This document shows positions 1 to 8,027 of a stretch of DNA of 23,987 nt, in pieces. Origin of the DNA: Tritrichomonas musculus (taxonomy: Eukaryota > Parabasalia > Tritrichomonadida > Tritrichomonadidae). The position numbers and the translations under genes were made by a program. The number at the start of each line of letters is the position of its first letter. The stretch's first letter is position 1. The notes under the pieces were generated by a model. The model made no database searches. It worked only from the letters and a program-made list of their open reading frames with translations, and was not told the origin of the DNA. The DNA is taken from assembly GCA_039105265.1 (NCBI GenBank), contig JAPFFF010000385.1, positions 1-23,987 of the forward strand, read 5' to 3'.

Positions 1-597
1 AAAGCAGCTTTTAGTCCCAAAATAAATATTTGAATAAAGAGCATCTGTAGATTAAAAAAAAAAATGCTTTTTTTTTTTTTTTTTTTTCAGTTGTTCTCAA
101 ATATCAAAAACAATTGAATATGTTAGTCAAACTTTGAATACCTGTTTTTGTAAAGGATAAATGGAAAAAAAAATTTTCCTAATATTTCCACGCTTTTTTT
201 ATACACATTTTAATAAATAAAGTATATTTATTGGAAAATGCAACTTTCATTTCAAACTTTGAATTAACTTATATCTGTAATTGAAATTTGTATAGACAAA
301 AAACGCTTTTTGAGTAAACTTTTCTATTAAAATTTTGATTTCCAACCACTTTTCTATTAAAATCACATTACTTAAAATCATGTAAAATCATAAAGTATGA
401 AACTTTTAATCAAATAAATAAAAATCAAATTCATTTTATTCATTCAATAGTTTATATATGTATTAATATTAATATCTTTTTTACATTTTTAAAATATAAT
501 CATATTATTTTAATATTTCCTTATTTATACTTTCATATAACAACCACCAAATATCAATACAACATTTATTTTATCAATATTAAAAAAAAATTATTAA

Positions 598-655
598 TAT
601 ATTTATAGTACAATATATTTATAGTACAATATATTTATATTACAATATATTTATA
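598..655. repeat. Short tandem repeat, 16-bp unit
   Basis: The unit TATATTTATAGTACAA occurs twice exactly (598-613 and 614-629), once with one change (630-645), and then as a partial fourth copy. It is an AT-rich minisatellite in a spacer. There are no unique spacers between the units. Confidence 0.8.
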
Positions 656-1404
656 TGATAGAATTATAACTACCAACATCAAGTTTTAAACTTCTTTAAC
701 AATATTTAAAATTTAAGCATGCTTTTAATTTTTATTATCTTATTGAGATTATTATTAATTATCCATATAATAGAGATTATCAAATATTGTTAATATTAAA
801 AAAATTAAAAGCTCTAATGACTGTTTTTCTAATATTATGGCAATCTGGAAAAAAAATCTTTCCAATAAAAGGATGATTTTCATTTTTCCATATTACCACG
901 AATGAAAAAGTGTACTAATTGTACCTAAAGATTTTCCATATCAACAAAAATCATTTATAAAAAAAGTAATTTTGATCCTATTTACCATCATTTACTATTA
1001 ATTGCATGAATAATTTGATATAAGAAAATTATTGATATATCATAATATGATTTTTATTGCACAATGATTTCCAGTTTTTTAAAAAGGTGCATGTTAGTTA
1101 AAAATTCTTTTAAAGTGATACACTTTTTTATACATTGATCAAAAGAGATTAAATGATCAAAATCAACTGTAAAATGATTGAATATGCTTGTTTTATTATT
1201 TATAATATCAAATCTATGATCAACTGTCCATTAAACAATAAAGTAATATGCAATGAATATAATCAGAAGATATAAAGAAACAGGAAATAAAATGCTTATT
1301 AAAAGTGACCTTACATTCAAAAAAAATATGATTCCGAATGTTTTACAGATTTTAAACTAGTAAAAGCAGTCTTATCAAAGATTTGATATGATAAATAATA
1401 AAAC

Positions 1405-1462
1405 AAGCATGCGATTATTAAAAGCAGGGTAAAGAAGTATTTTAAGCATGCGATTATTAAAA
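1405..1462. repeat. Pair of 19-bp direct repeats containing GCATGC
   Basis: AAGCATGCGATTATTAAAA is present at 1405-1423 and again, unchanged, at 1444-1462, with a 39-bp period, about 40 bp upstream of the tRNA gene. Each copy holds the palindrome GCATGC. A role as an upstream tRNA element is possible but not shown; a local duplication explains it as well. Confidence 0.75.
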
Positions 1463-1504
1463 AATTTTATTTTATCCTATTCAAGATTTTTAATTGAAGC
1501 ATAA

Positions 1505-1586
1505 GGCACGATGGCCGAGTGGTTAAGGCGTGGGATTTGAGTCCCCATGGGTTTATCCCTCATCAGTTCGAATCTGGTTCGTGTCG
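1505..1586 (+). tRNA. tRNA-Ser, anticodon TGA (likely)
   Basis: The 82-nt sequence folds as a class II tRNA. The 7-bp acceptor stem pairs 1505-1511 with 1579-1585, with one G-T pair. The D arm carries GGCCGAGTGGTTAAGGC, the A-box type seen in Ser and Leu tRNAs. A 14-nt variable arm (1548-1561) has a GGG/CCC stem. The T arm (1562-1578) has the TTCGAAT loop, which is the B box. The discriminator base is G (1586), which favours serine over leucine. With the usual 7-nt loop (1536-1542) the anticodon is TGA at 1538-1540. The anticodon stem then has an A-C mismatch next to the loop (1535 and 1543), and base 37 is G where A is usual, so slight decay or an identity change cannot be excluded. No CCA is encoded, as expected for a eukaryote. 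Confidence 0.85.
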
Positions 1587-1597
1587 TTTTTTTTTTT
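1587..1597 (+). terminator. RNA polymerase III T-run terminator
   Basis: Eleven T residues follow the tRNA discriminator base directly. This is the normal pol III stop signal. A run of A residues follows it. Confidence 0.8.
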
Positions 1598-1730
1598 AAA
1601 AAAAAAAAAAAATCAATCTAGTATTTAAAAAAGTAACAAAATCAATCTAGTCTTTTTATTATGTCATAAATAATATAATAATCGGTATCAAATAAATGAA
1701 ATTTTTACATATACAAATATATAAAGCATT

Positions 1731-3695
1731 TTAATCTTTTGGAGACTTAGAATCAGGATTGAATGAAATATTACTTAAGAAATCATAAGTTTTTTGTCTT
1801 TCCTTTTCCATTTTGGTTTCACTGATTTCTTCACTATCATTTCCACCATCTTTATCTTCTGCATCATTTGAATCAGATTCACCTGTTTGAAAGATAACCA
1901 TTGCAGGTCCATCATTGCTATCATTGGCTTCATCTTCTTCGGATGATTCATCATCTTCTGTTTCGCCTTCTGTAATCATTTGAATTTCATTAATTGCTCT
2001 AAAAACAGAAGAAATATTTCTCAAATCCTTGTAGTTTTTCATTATCAACTCTTTGTCAAAATAAAAGAAGGGATCGTTGTCATCTTCTTCACTATTATCT
2101 TCATCTTTCTTGCTGCTTTCCTTTTTCTTCGATTTGGCCTTTGTATCTTCTTTGCCTTTTTTACTTTTGCTCGATTTTTTAAAATCTGGGAAATAATGTT
2201 TGAAAAATTGGGCTGATGTATCTACTTGAATTGGATCGGCTTCCATTCTATCTTTAATGACAGATGTTACGTATTTTCGGACTCCTTTTGGACCATCTTC
2301 GACTGCATCTTGCATTGCGCACATAACCAAAGTATGTAATGTAAGTTTTTGAACTTTATCATCTTGTTTAACCTCTTTTTGAAGAGCAAGAAGCATTGGA
2401 ATGACTGTATGAACGCACATTGCGGGGACCAATTTATCAAGTGATTTCAAATATTTCAAAATTACCATATAGATTTGCTTATGATGTTTTTTGAAATAAA
2501 TCAAAAATTGAAGAACTCGCTTAAGTCCTTCTTTAATTAATTTTTTAGACAATTTTTGTTCAATTGCTGAATCAAACATTGTATTGAATTTGAAGATTGT
2601 GGTGATCTGATCTGGATCATAATCAGTAGCTGGCTCTTCACCAGTCGGGAGTGAAAACCAAATTTGATGATGCGCGACTTCAACAATTTCATAATTGGAA
2701 TAAAAAGAAGCCATCTTCTTGCCAAGATCAAAAGCTTTGGCTTCCATTCCTTTTTTATTCTCATAATCAAGATTTGGAAGTCGAAGAATAAAGTAAAAGA
2801 TAATCGAAAGTGGATCAACTTCATTACTAGATAGAAGACGATCAGGAGGTATTGAATCAAAGAGATCATTTGAAACTTGAACGATAATATCCGAATGTCC
2901 GCAATCAGGAGATCTTGGAGGAAGTTTTTGAATCCATAGTTTGAAGAATGTTGGCGAAAGTTTTTCTTTCATTTCATTAATTAATGTTTTCATTATTGTT
3001 TCAATTAATTCTGAATCATCCCAAATGTTATTATCTGTAAAGAATTCAAAAAGAATATCAAAAAAGTTTGGAAGCGTAACCATATTTAAACTATGGCCGA
3101 TGGATGCAATTAAAGAATGAGATCCGCTGCTTGTTGTAAGATCATTTTTGGCTGCAAGTAAAATTTCTTTAATTGGAAGGACGCCAGTGTTTGTTTGCTC
3201 AATTATATTTGAAAGAGAATTATAACTACGTTCAGAAACTTTTGGTTCCTTGATAAGCTGGAGATATCTATTAACAATGTTTGTAACGTTGTTTCGTAAT
3301 TGAATTTTCGGTGAATATTGAATTATATAGGAAGTAGCTTCATCAGCAAGATCTAAAAAATCTGATTTTTGCGTCCTAATAAGAGCTACTGTACGTTCAA
3401 CTAAAATTAATGAAACCTTTGATTGTACTTCAGGAACATTTTTTATTAGATTTTCAAGAATTTTCATACCAACAGATGTACAATTGAATTTTTTATCTGA
3501 AGTATCTCGTTTGATTCTTTCTGAAAGTAAATCGTAAATGCTATCAAAATTAGAAATGTCGTGGCTACCCCAACTAATTAATTCACGAACATGTGGTGCA
3601 ACAGGATCTGGTCGATCATCAACAGGATAGCATTGCTCAAGTCTCTTTGCGGCATTTCTTTCATTGCCGCAGAGGCAATGACAGCACTCTAGCAT
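1731..3695 (-). CDS. EFR3-like armadillo/HEAT-repeat protein (probable PI4-kinase plasma-membrane anchor)
   Basis: The gene encodes 654 residues from an ATG at 3693-3695. The N-terminus is MLECCHCLCGNERNAAKRL, with four cysteines in the first nine residues. It is followed by a YPVDD-like motif and by LLSERIKRD at about residues 56-64. This order matches EFR3 proteins: a Cys cluster that is palmitoylated in animals, then a KRLV..IFP-like stretch and LSERLxRD. EFR3 anchors the PI4KIII-alpha/TTC7 complex to the plasma membrane, which supports PI4P synthesis. The middle (about 70-500) is alpha-helical and looks like stacked HEAT/ARM repeats with no membrane segment. The tail (about 510-654) is low-complexity, first Lys/Ser-rich and then Asp/Glu-rich, as in regulatory disordered tails. 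Human EFR3A is longer, at about 820 residues. The stop codon is TAA within TAAAA, fitting the parabasalid UAAA poly-A signal. The family call rests mainly on the N-terminus; another ARM-repeat protein is possible. Confidence 0.6.
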   Translation of the reverse strand: MLECCHCLCGNERNAAKRLEQCYPVDDRPDPVAPHVRELISWGSHDISNFDSIYDLLSERIKRDTSDKKFNCTSVGMKILENLIKNVPEVQSKVSLILVERTVALIRTQKSDFLDLADEATSYIIQYSPKIQLRNNVTNIVNRYLQLIKEPKVSERSYNSLSNIIEQTNTGVLPIKEILLAAKNDLTTSSGSHSLIASIGHSLNMVTLPNFFDILFEFFTDNNIWDDSELIETIMKTLINEMKEKLSPTFFKLWIQKLPPRSPDCGHSDIIVQVSNDLFDSIPPDRLLSSNEVDPLSIIFYFILRLPNLDYENKKGMEAKAFDLGKKMASFYSNYEIVEVAHHQIWFSLPTGEEPATDYDPDQITTIFKFNTMFDSAIEQKLSKKLIKEGLKRVLQFLIYFKKHHKQIYMVILKYLKSLDKLVPAMCVHTVIPMLLALQKEVKQDDKVQKLTLHTLVMCAMQDAVEDGPKGVRKYVTSVIKDRMEADPIQVDTSAQFFKHYFPDFKKSSKSKKGKEDTKAKSKKKESSKKDEDNSEEDDNDPFFYFDKELIMKNYKDLRNISSVFRAINEIQMITEGETEDDESSEEDEANDSNDGPAMVIFQTGESDSNDAEDKDGGNDSEEISETKMEKERQKTYDFLSNISFNPDSKSPKD

Positions 3696-4442
3696 TAGAT
3701 TTTATAATTGAAAAAATTGAATATAAAAGTTCCATCAAAATCCATAACTTATTTTTGAATACTTTACATGATCGTTTTCATTGTAACTTATTCAAAAAGC
3801 AATTAGAGCCAAATTTTATTTCTCAACAACCACAGTAAATATAAGCACAGAACAACTTAATTCAACTAATTTTAAAATCGGAGCAATCATTTTTTCTGGC
3901 ATTAGAATAAAAAAAGAGGCCATATGTAATATTTGTTTTTATGCAAGATCTCATAATATATATTAACCTAAATTATAAATGCTAATTGTTAAATAAATCA
4001 AATAATCTGCTTTATTTGCCAGAAACTTGATTTTATAAATGTCAATTAACAAGCAATTCAAATAATCCAATTTATTATAATAATGCATTAACCTAAATTT
4101 GCAACTTAATCTACTCGACCATTTAGATGTTATTTGATCAACGTCCGAAATGATGAGATCGCCAACTTTTCATTACAGTTTTCAAACCATTGGTTTGAAA
4201 CAAGGAGTTAAACAGTGGCATTGCTTGATTAAAACTTTTTTTATTTTTTAATTGCATAATAGTTTAAAATGTTTTTATATATTTTATATATTTAATTAAT
4301 GTTGAATACTCCTACTTCGTATCTGAAATTTATGGGAGAAAGAGTATTCCTACTTTGTTTATTTGCAGAAATGACTTGAATAATAATTATTATTTTTTTA
4401 ACAAGGCTATTTTAGCATTCAAATTTGAATTGCAATATTTGT
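3696..4442. other. Spacer between divergent genes
   Basis: This AT-rich spacer separates the divergent EFR3-like and ankyrin/LRR genes. Just upstream of the minus-strand ATG the minus strand reads TCAATTATAAAATCTA, an imperfect match to the parabasalid initiator (TCA then a pyrimidine), 13 nt from the start codon. A near-repeat of 17 bp (4304-4320 and 4342-4358, 14 of 17 identical, all differences transitions) and a 14-bp palindrome (ATTCAAATTTGAAT) lie upstream of the plus-strand gene. No further gene is seen. Confidence 0.5.
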
Positions 4443-5975
4443 ATGAGTTTTCACAAAATTACATATCCATCTTTATTCAGCTTGCTATGTGTGAAAAAAA
4501 CTGAAATTCAAAAATATATTGATGAATGGAAGAAAATATATGATTATTTTATAAAACATCAAATTGACTCTGATTCAATTGATATCGATATTCAACATTT
4601 TGAAAAAAATCGTGAAGAATATGAACATTTTCTTCGTCTATTAATAAGTATATATAGCAATCACTCTCATGAAAAAAACTTATTTGAAAAAATTGAACAA
4701 ATAATTGTTCAATTAAAAGAGAGTATCAAACAAACCTTTTCAAAATCCGATTTATTTCACATTTTTAAAAGCAGCAAGCTTTTAATTCTTTTTCTTTTAG
4801 AAAATCAAATCCTAACACTTGACGAAGATATTTATCGTGAAATATTAAATACATACGAAAGCGAAGAAACACGTTATTATTATTATTTCTATCCAGAGAT
4901 CAAATTGTTCATTGATGCAAATAAAACGAAAGAACTTTTTGAAGAATTATTAAAAGAAGATTCTCAAATACTTGATCATTTTCAAGAAAAACGTAAAGAA
5001 CGCCAAAATGATTCACATATTTGTTCATTAATTCGTCAAGATTTAATTGACAAATTCGTTATTTATACGAATCAAACAAATTTTGAACTTTCAAGTGAAA
5101 TAAAACCGTCTATTTATGAAACAAATTCATTTTTAATTGAAAATCAGCCAACAACATTAATTGAATATGCAGCATTTTTTGGTTCAATTCAAATTTTTCA
5201 ATATCTAAAGTTAAATAATGTTGAATTATCATCTTCGTTGTGGCTTTATGGAATTCATTCAAATGATGCTGATATAATTCATCTTCTTGAAGAATGCCAA
5301 GTTGATCCACCAAATAATTCATATGAAAAATGCTTCATTGAGGCAATTAAATGTCATCATAATGATATTGCAAATTATATCAAGAATAATTATTTAAGTC
5401 AAAGAGACAATCTTTTATCTGATGATGAAATCATTTCAACAATTTTTTGTGTTTTCAAAATTATTCATTCTTTCCTTCTTATTTAAAAGACAGTAATGAA
5501 TTGTTTTATTCGTGCTTTTATAACTACTCATTCCTTGTTAATCATTTCATGAAGAATAAAGAAAAAGAAATTAAAGAACAAATGATTTTAGAAAAAAAAA
5601 TTTTTTTGATGAAATTCCTAATTTTAAAGATATTAATACGTCATTACAAGAAGCAGCTAAGCAGAACAAGCATGAAATAGTTTATTATTTATTGTCAAAA
5701 AGTGAAGAAATAAAAGATGAATATTTTAAAGAAAATAAAAGCATTATAAACTTTGTTGTTCCTCCATCAATAAAAACGATTGGAAATGATTCATTCTTTA
5801 AATGTTCATCTTTAATAAAAGTATCACTTCCATCTTCAATAACAATGATTGGAAAAGGTGCCTTTAGTGGATGTTTGTCATTGAGAGAAATCGAAATTCC
5901 TTCATCCGTTATATCAATTGGAGATCACGCTTTTGATGGCTGTTCAAAACTAGTGAAAATTAAGATTCCTTCTTC
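4443..5975 (+). pseudogene. Ankyrin (DUF3447-type) plus BspA-like LRR protein, frameshifted and truncated
   Basis: The main frame opens at ATG 4443 (MSFHKITYPSLFSLL) and runs to 5486. It encodes the helical N-terminal region and degenerate ankyrin repeats (for example TLIEYAAFFGSIQIFQYL) typical of the very large DUF3447 families of trichomonads. Matching sequence then continues in a second frame (about 5447-5595, NYSFFPSYLKDSNELFY) and a third (about 5600-5975). The third carries one more ankyrin-like helix pair (ALQEAAKQNKHEIVYYL-like, about 5650-5695) and three BspA-type LRR units of about 23 residues (5750-5970: PSIKTIGNDSF, SSITMIGKGAF, SSVISIGDHAF). The two frame changes lie near homopolymer runs (T6 at 5441-5446; the A/T run at 5592-5607), so sequencing or assembly error is an alternative to true decay. 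The LRR array stops in its fourth unit at about 5972, where GC-rich bacterial-type DNA begins. LRR_5/BspA proteins are often surface proteins, but no signal peptide or membrane anchor is visible here. Confidence 0.7.
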
Positions 5976-5981
5976 AAGTCT

Positions 5982-6371
5982 CCCAGTCCGAAGGAGCCGA
6001 ACCTGATGTTGTGCTTTGCCTCCTGTGTGATGATCGTGGCAAGCTTCTGGTCGCTGCTACAGCCGGCCGTTGAGCTGGCGGAAGTGGCGGTCTCGCTCCA
6101 GCTCAATTGGAGGGGTGTTCCCTGCGGAAAAGCTTCTTCCTCGGGCACTGTCGAGCTTGTTGCATGTGTGCTTGGAGAGTGGCTGATCGTCTATGATGAG
6201 GCCATTCTGCAGTTTGCGCTCTCATTCACCGCAGGGGCCATGAATCTGGTGGCTGTGCACGAGCTGATACCCGAATGCCAGCTGGACCAGGAGCCGCAGA
6301 CATATTTCCCGACGATGGGCATCATTGCAGGGTTCGTGGTAATGATGCTGCTGGATGTCATTCTGGTTTGA
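5982..6371 (+). pseudogene. Bacterial ZIP-family divalent metal transporter (ZupT-like), internally deleted relic
   Basis: The frame reads SPKEPNLMLCFASCVMIVASFW-like residues from about 5982. This matches the first transmembrane region of bacterial ZIP transporters (usually MLGFASGVMIAASFWSLL), followed by QPAVELAE. It then jumps to the late part of the protein: VSLQLNWRGVPCGKAS, which resembles the loop after the metal-binding helix, then a helix ending FALSFTAGAMNLVAVHELIPE (positions about 6215-6275) and a last helix GIIAGFVVMMLLDVILV before a TGA at 6369-6371. HELIPE corresponds to the conserved EELIPE signature, with the first Glu replaced by His. Bacterial members are about 260 residues; about 130 remain here, so roughly the central half, including the main HNxPEG-type metal site, is missing. 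Further small losses occur around SSSGTVELVACVLG. It is almost certainly not functional. The closest style is Firmicutes, by inference. Confidence 0.7.
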
Positions 6372-6409
6372 TCATTCACAGAAAAACCTTTACGGTCGGA
6401 ACAGAAAAG

Positions 6410-6430
6410 TTCTCCACATCCTGTGGAGAA
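6410..6430. terminator. Perfect 9-bp hairpin after the ZIP relic
   Basis: TTCTCCACA (6410-6418) and TGTGGAGAA (6422-6430) pair perfectly around a 3-nt loop, about 40 bp after the ZIP stop codon. In its bacterial source this would suit a transcription terminator, but there is no following T-run, so the call is tentative. Confidence 0.35.
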
Positions 6431-6533
6431 TCCAGTGCAGATGTGTCAGGCTTTAGGAGCTCCGTACAGCACCAAAAACAGGGCGAGGCGTTTTAGATGC
6501 GGTACTTTTTGACAAGGAGTGGGAAAGCTTAAA

Positions 6534-6776
6534 TTAAATTGGAGTTACCAGCCGAAGAAGCTGTTGAAGGGGGATGGAATAATATCCTCCATTCCCGCTG
6601 CTGTCTGCCTCTTCAATACGGATTTTCGCAAGGTCGGTGCCTTCCATTTCATGCGTGTCGGTCAGCTCGACATTAATATTCAGCGTTTCCCAGGTGGACA
6701 TGCGCTACATCACCAAGAGCCTGTCGTCCAGCTCTGCCTCTACATCTACCTGCTTCAGGTCGATCTTTTGCTCGAA
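6534..6776 (-). pseudogene. Fragment of a second bacterial-type gene, family not recognised
   Basis: On the minus strand an 81-codon frame carries bacterial-style sequence: KIDLKQVDVEAELDDRLLVM, an in-frame TAG (6705-6707), then STWETLNINVELTDTHEMEG, followed by DLAKIRIEEADSSGNGGYY, and a TAA at 6534-6536. The alternating hydrophobic pattern suggests beta strands. The plus-strand open frame over the same bases is a shadow. I do not recognise the family. The fragment starts at the right edge of the GC-rich segment, so its beginning was never captured or has been lost. The stop and truncation mark it as a relic. Confidence 0.45.
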
Positions 6777-6899
6777 GGAAAACAAAATAGACAGTTTTAT
6801 TTCATATTTTTTGTTATGAATGCTTCATCATTTTTCAAGAATATCAATGATTTAAAGGTGCTAAATTTCATTTCTTTTATATACAACTTCACAGAAAAC

Positions 6900-7320
6900 T
6901 GTATCGTCATCTTTATTCTTTGGAAGTCGACATTGATATTGTTTGGGCGATTTTCATCTACAAACAAAAATTGCAGAAAAGTGACGAAGGAGAAATTATG
7001 ATTTTGTACAAAAAGTTCACTGATAAACAGAATATCAAGACAATAAACAACTATGATTCGATGCAGTTACACAGTAATGGAGTCACTGTTAATGAAAGAT
7101 TGTCTGTCAAATATCTTAAGAAATCTGCCGATTTTGTAACCACAAATCGATTCACTCATACGAAAAAATTCTCTTCAATTTTAATTTAATCAAAATCGAT
7201 GAAGAAATTGCAGCTGATTACTTTAGAAAATCAGTAAATGAATTTGATGAACATGCAAATGAATTCATATGTTCACATGTGCAAACATGCAGATGTGATT
7301 CTTTTTGGTATGAATGATGT
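6900..7320 (+). pseudogene. Decayed Sel1-like repeat gene remnant
   Basis: Two short stretches look like Sel1-like repeats, which are common in trichomonad proteins, often beside kinase domains. One reads NGVTVNERLSVKYLKKSADF (about 7075-7135), which fits the pattern NGxGVxxxxxxAxxYxKxSAD. The other reads EEIAADYFRKSVNEFDEHA (about 7200-7257), like the second helix of the next unit. They are separated by a stop at 7187-7189, and the sequence on both sides does not continue as clean repeats. A 90-codon frame (6920-7189) includes the first unit. The source gene is probably a host Sel1-repeat protein now in ruins. The match is by eye and weak, so treat it as a suggestion. Confidence 0.4.
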
Positions 7321-7589
7321 TGTCTGTTGTTTGAAACTTTTGAAAGATCAAAGATGTGTGATTACTTTTTACAACTAAAGAATGATGCTGTATATTATGA
7401 AAGAAATAAAATAAGATAAAAAAAATCGTATCACATTTGATGTAAGGATCTGTTGACTTTTATTTTATCGAAGTAATGTTTATTTATAGAATAATGTTTT
7501 TCAAATGTGCTTGAGTTGAGGTTAATAAGAAATTTTAATTGGAAAAAATATGATTTTGATATAAATAAGCATTTGTTCTATTTATTTTC

Positions 7590-7652
7590 AATTATCTAGG
7601 TATCACTTTTTGAGTTTTGTAAAATACTCAAAAAGGTATAAAACAGATAATT
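7590..7652. repeat. Imperfect inverted repeat, about 23 bp per arm
   Basis: Outer arms AATTATCT (7590-7597) and AGATAATT (7645-7652) pair exactly. After a short bulge, 7601-7615 pairs with 7626-7640 at 13 of 15 positions, leaving a 10-nt loop. It could be a hairpin at RNA level or the remains of a small non-autonomous element. Confidence 0.65.
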
Positions 7653-7659
7653 AAACATA

Positions 7660-7709
7660 AAATGAAGTAGCTTTTTGGAAGCTACGCCTTTCAAAAAGCT
7701 ACTTCATTT
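7660..7709. repeat. Strong hairpin, 18-bp perfect stem (21 with wobble), 8-nt loop
   Basis: Bases 7660-7677 are the exact reverse complement of 7692-7709. Three more pairs, one of them G-T, extend the stem inward, leaving loop GCTACGCC. The stem contains AAGTAGCTTTTTG. It is too long to be expected by chance even in AT-rich DNA. Its role is unknown; a folded RNA or the core of a MITE-like element are both possible. Confidence 0.8.
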
Positions 7710-7815
7710 ATTTTTTAAATAATTTTTATTCTGAATCAAAATTTAATTGAATCAATAAAATTCAATTATCACATATTTTCTCTGAAAAAAATTCAATATA
7801 ATTGTATATTATTAT

Positions 7816-7856
7816 CAATTTTTGAATTAGTACTCAATTTTTTAATTCAAAAATTG
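7816..7856. repeat. Inverted repeat, 13-bp perfect arms
   Basis: CAATTTTTGAATT (7816-7828) is exactly complementary to 7844-7856, with a 15-nt loop. It is the third inverted repeat within 270 bp. Confidence 0.65.
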
Positions 7857-8027
7857 TTTTATAAAATGAACAACAATATTTATCTGGATAGTCTTATAAT
7901 GTTATTCTGAAACAATAAATGCATTTTGCATTAAAAAAATAAAAATAAAAAAATTAAAGTTGTTAGTTTAATTAAGTTAAGGTTAAAGTGATCGTTAAAT
8001 CTTAGATTTTGATCTTTAATTATTTAA

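Larger units (their letters stand above)
1..1504. other. AT-rich spacer, no gene recognised
   Basis: This stretch is very AT-rich, with long poly-A and poly-T runs. I see no convincing coding frame on either strand. It contains short direct repeats: a 16-bp sequence at 318-333 and again at 348-363, a 16-bp unit repeated in tandem at 598-655, and a 19-bp sequence at 1405-1423 and 1444-1462. These look like local slippage or duplication products of a spacer, not a mobile element. Confidence 0.6.
5976..6780. other. GC-richer segment of bacterial type inserted in AT-rich DNA
   Basis: Composition changes abruptly at both edges, from AT-rich flanks to roughly balanced GC. The segment holds fragments of two bacterial-looking genes in opposite orientation: a ZIP transporter on plus and an unidentified gene on minus. 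A 9-bp-stem hairpin lies between them. The left edge cuts an LRR repeat and the right edge meets AT-rich debris. No transposase, terminal inverted repeat or clear target duplication is visible. Both gene fragments have decayed, which argues for an old lateral transfer over fresh contamination, although an assembly chimera is not excluded. Confidence 0.7.
7321..8027. other. AT-rich spacer with a cluster of inverted repeats
   Basis: No coding frame of note is present. The stretch holds three separate inverted repeats (7590-7652, 7660-7709, 7816-7856), listed separately, and otherwise AT-rich sequence leading to the 3' end of the RCC1-kinase gene. Confidence 0.6.

Noticed and set aside
598-655. 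Regular repeats that might suggest a CRISPR-like array
   Set aside because: The units are adjacent with no unique spacers, AT-rich and in a eukaryotic spacer, so it is a plain tandem repeat.
1980-3838. Several plus-strand and alternative-frame open stretches over the EFR3-like gene
   Set aside because: They are shadows of the long minus-strand frame, with compositions set by its codons and no family likeness.
6519-7001. Plus-strand 160-codon frame running from the bacterial segment into the AT-rich flank
   Set aside because: Its first half is antisense to a more protein-like minus-strand frame, and it crosses the composition boundary, so it is a chance junction frame.
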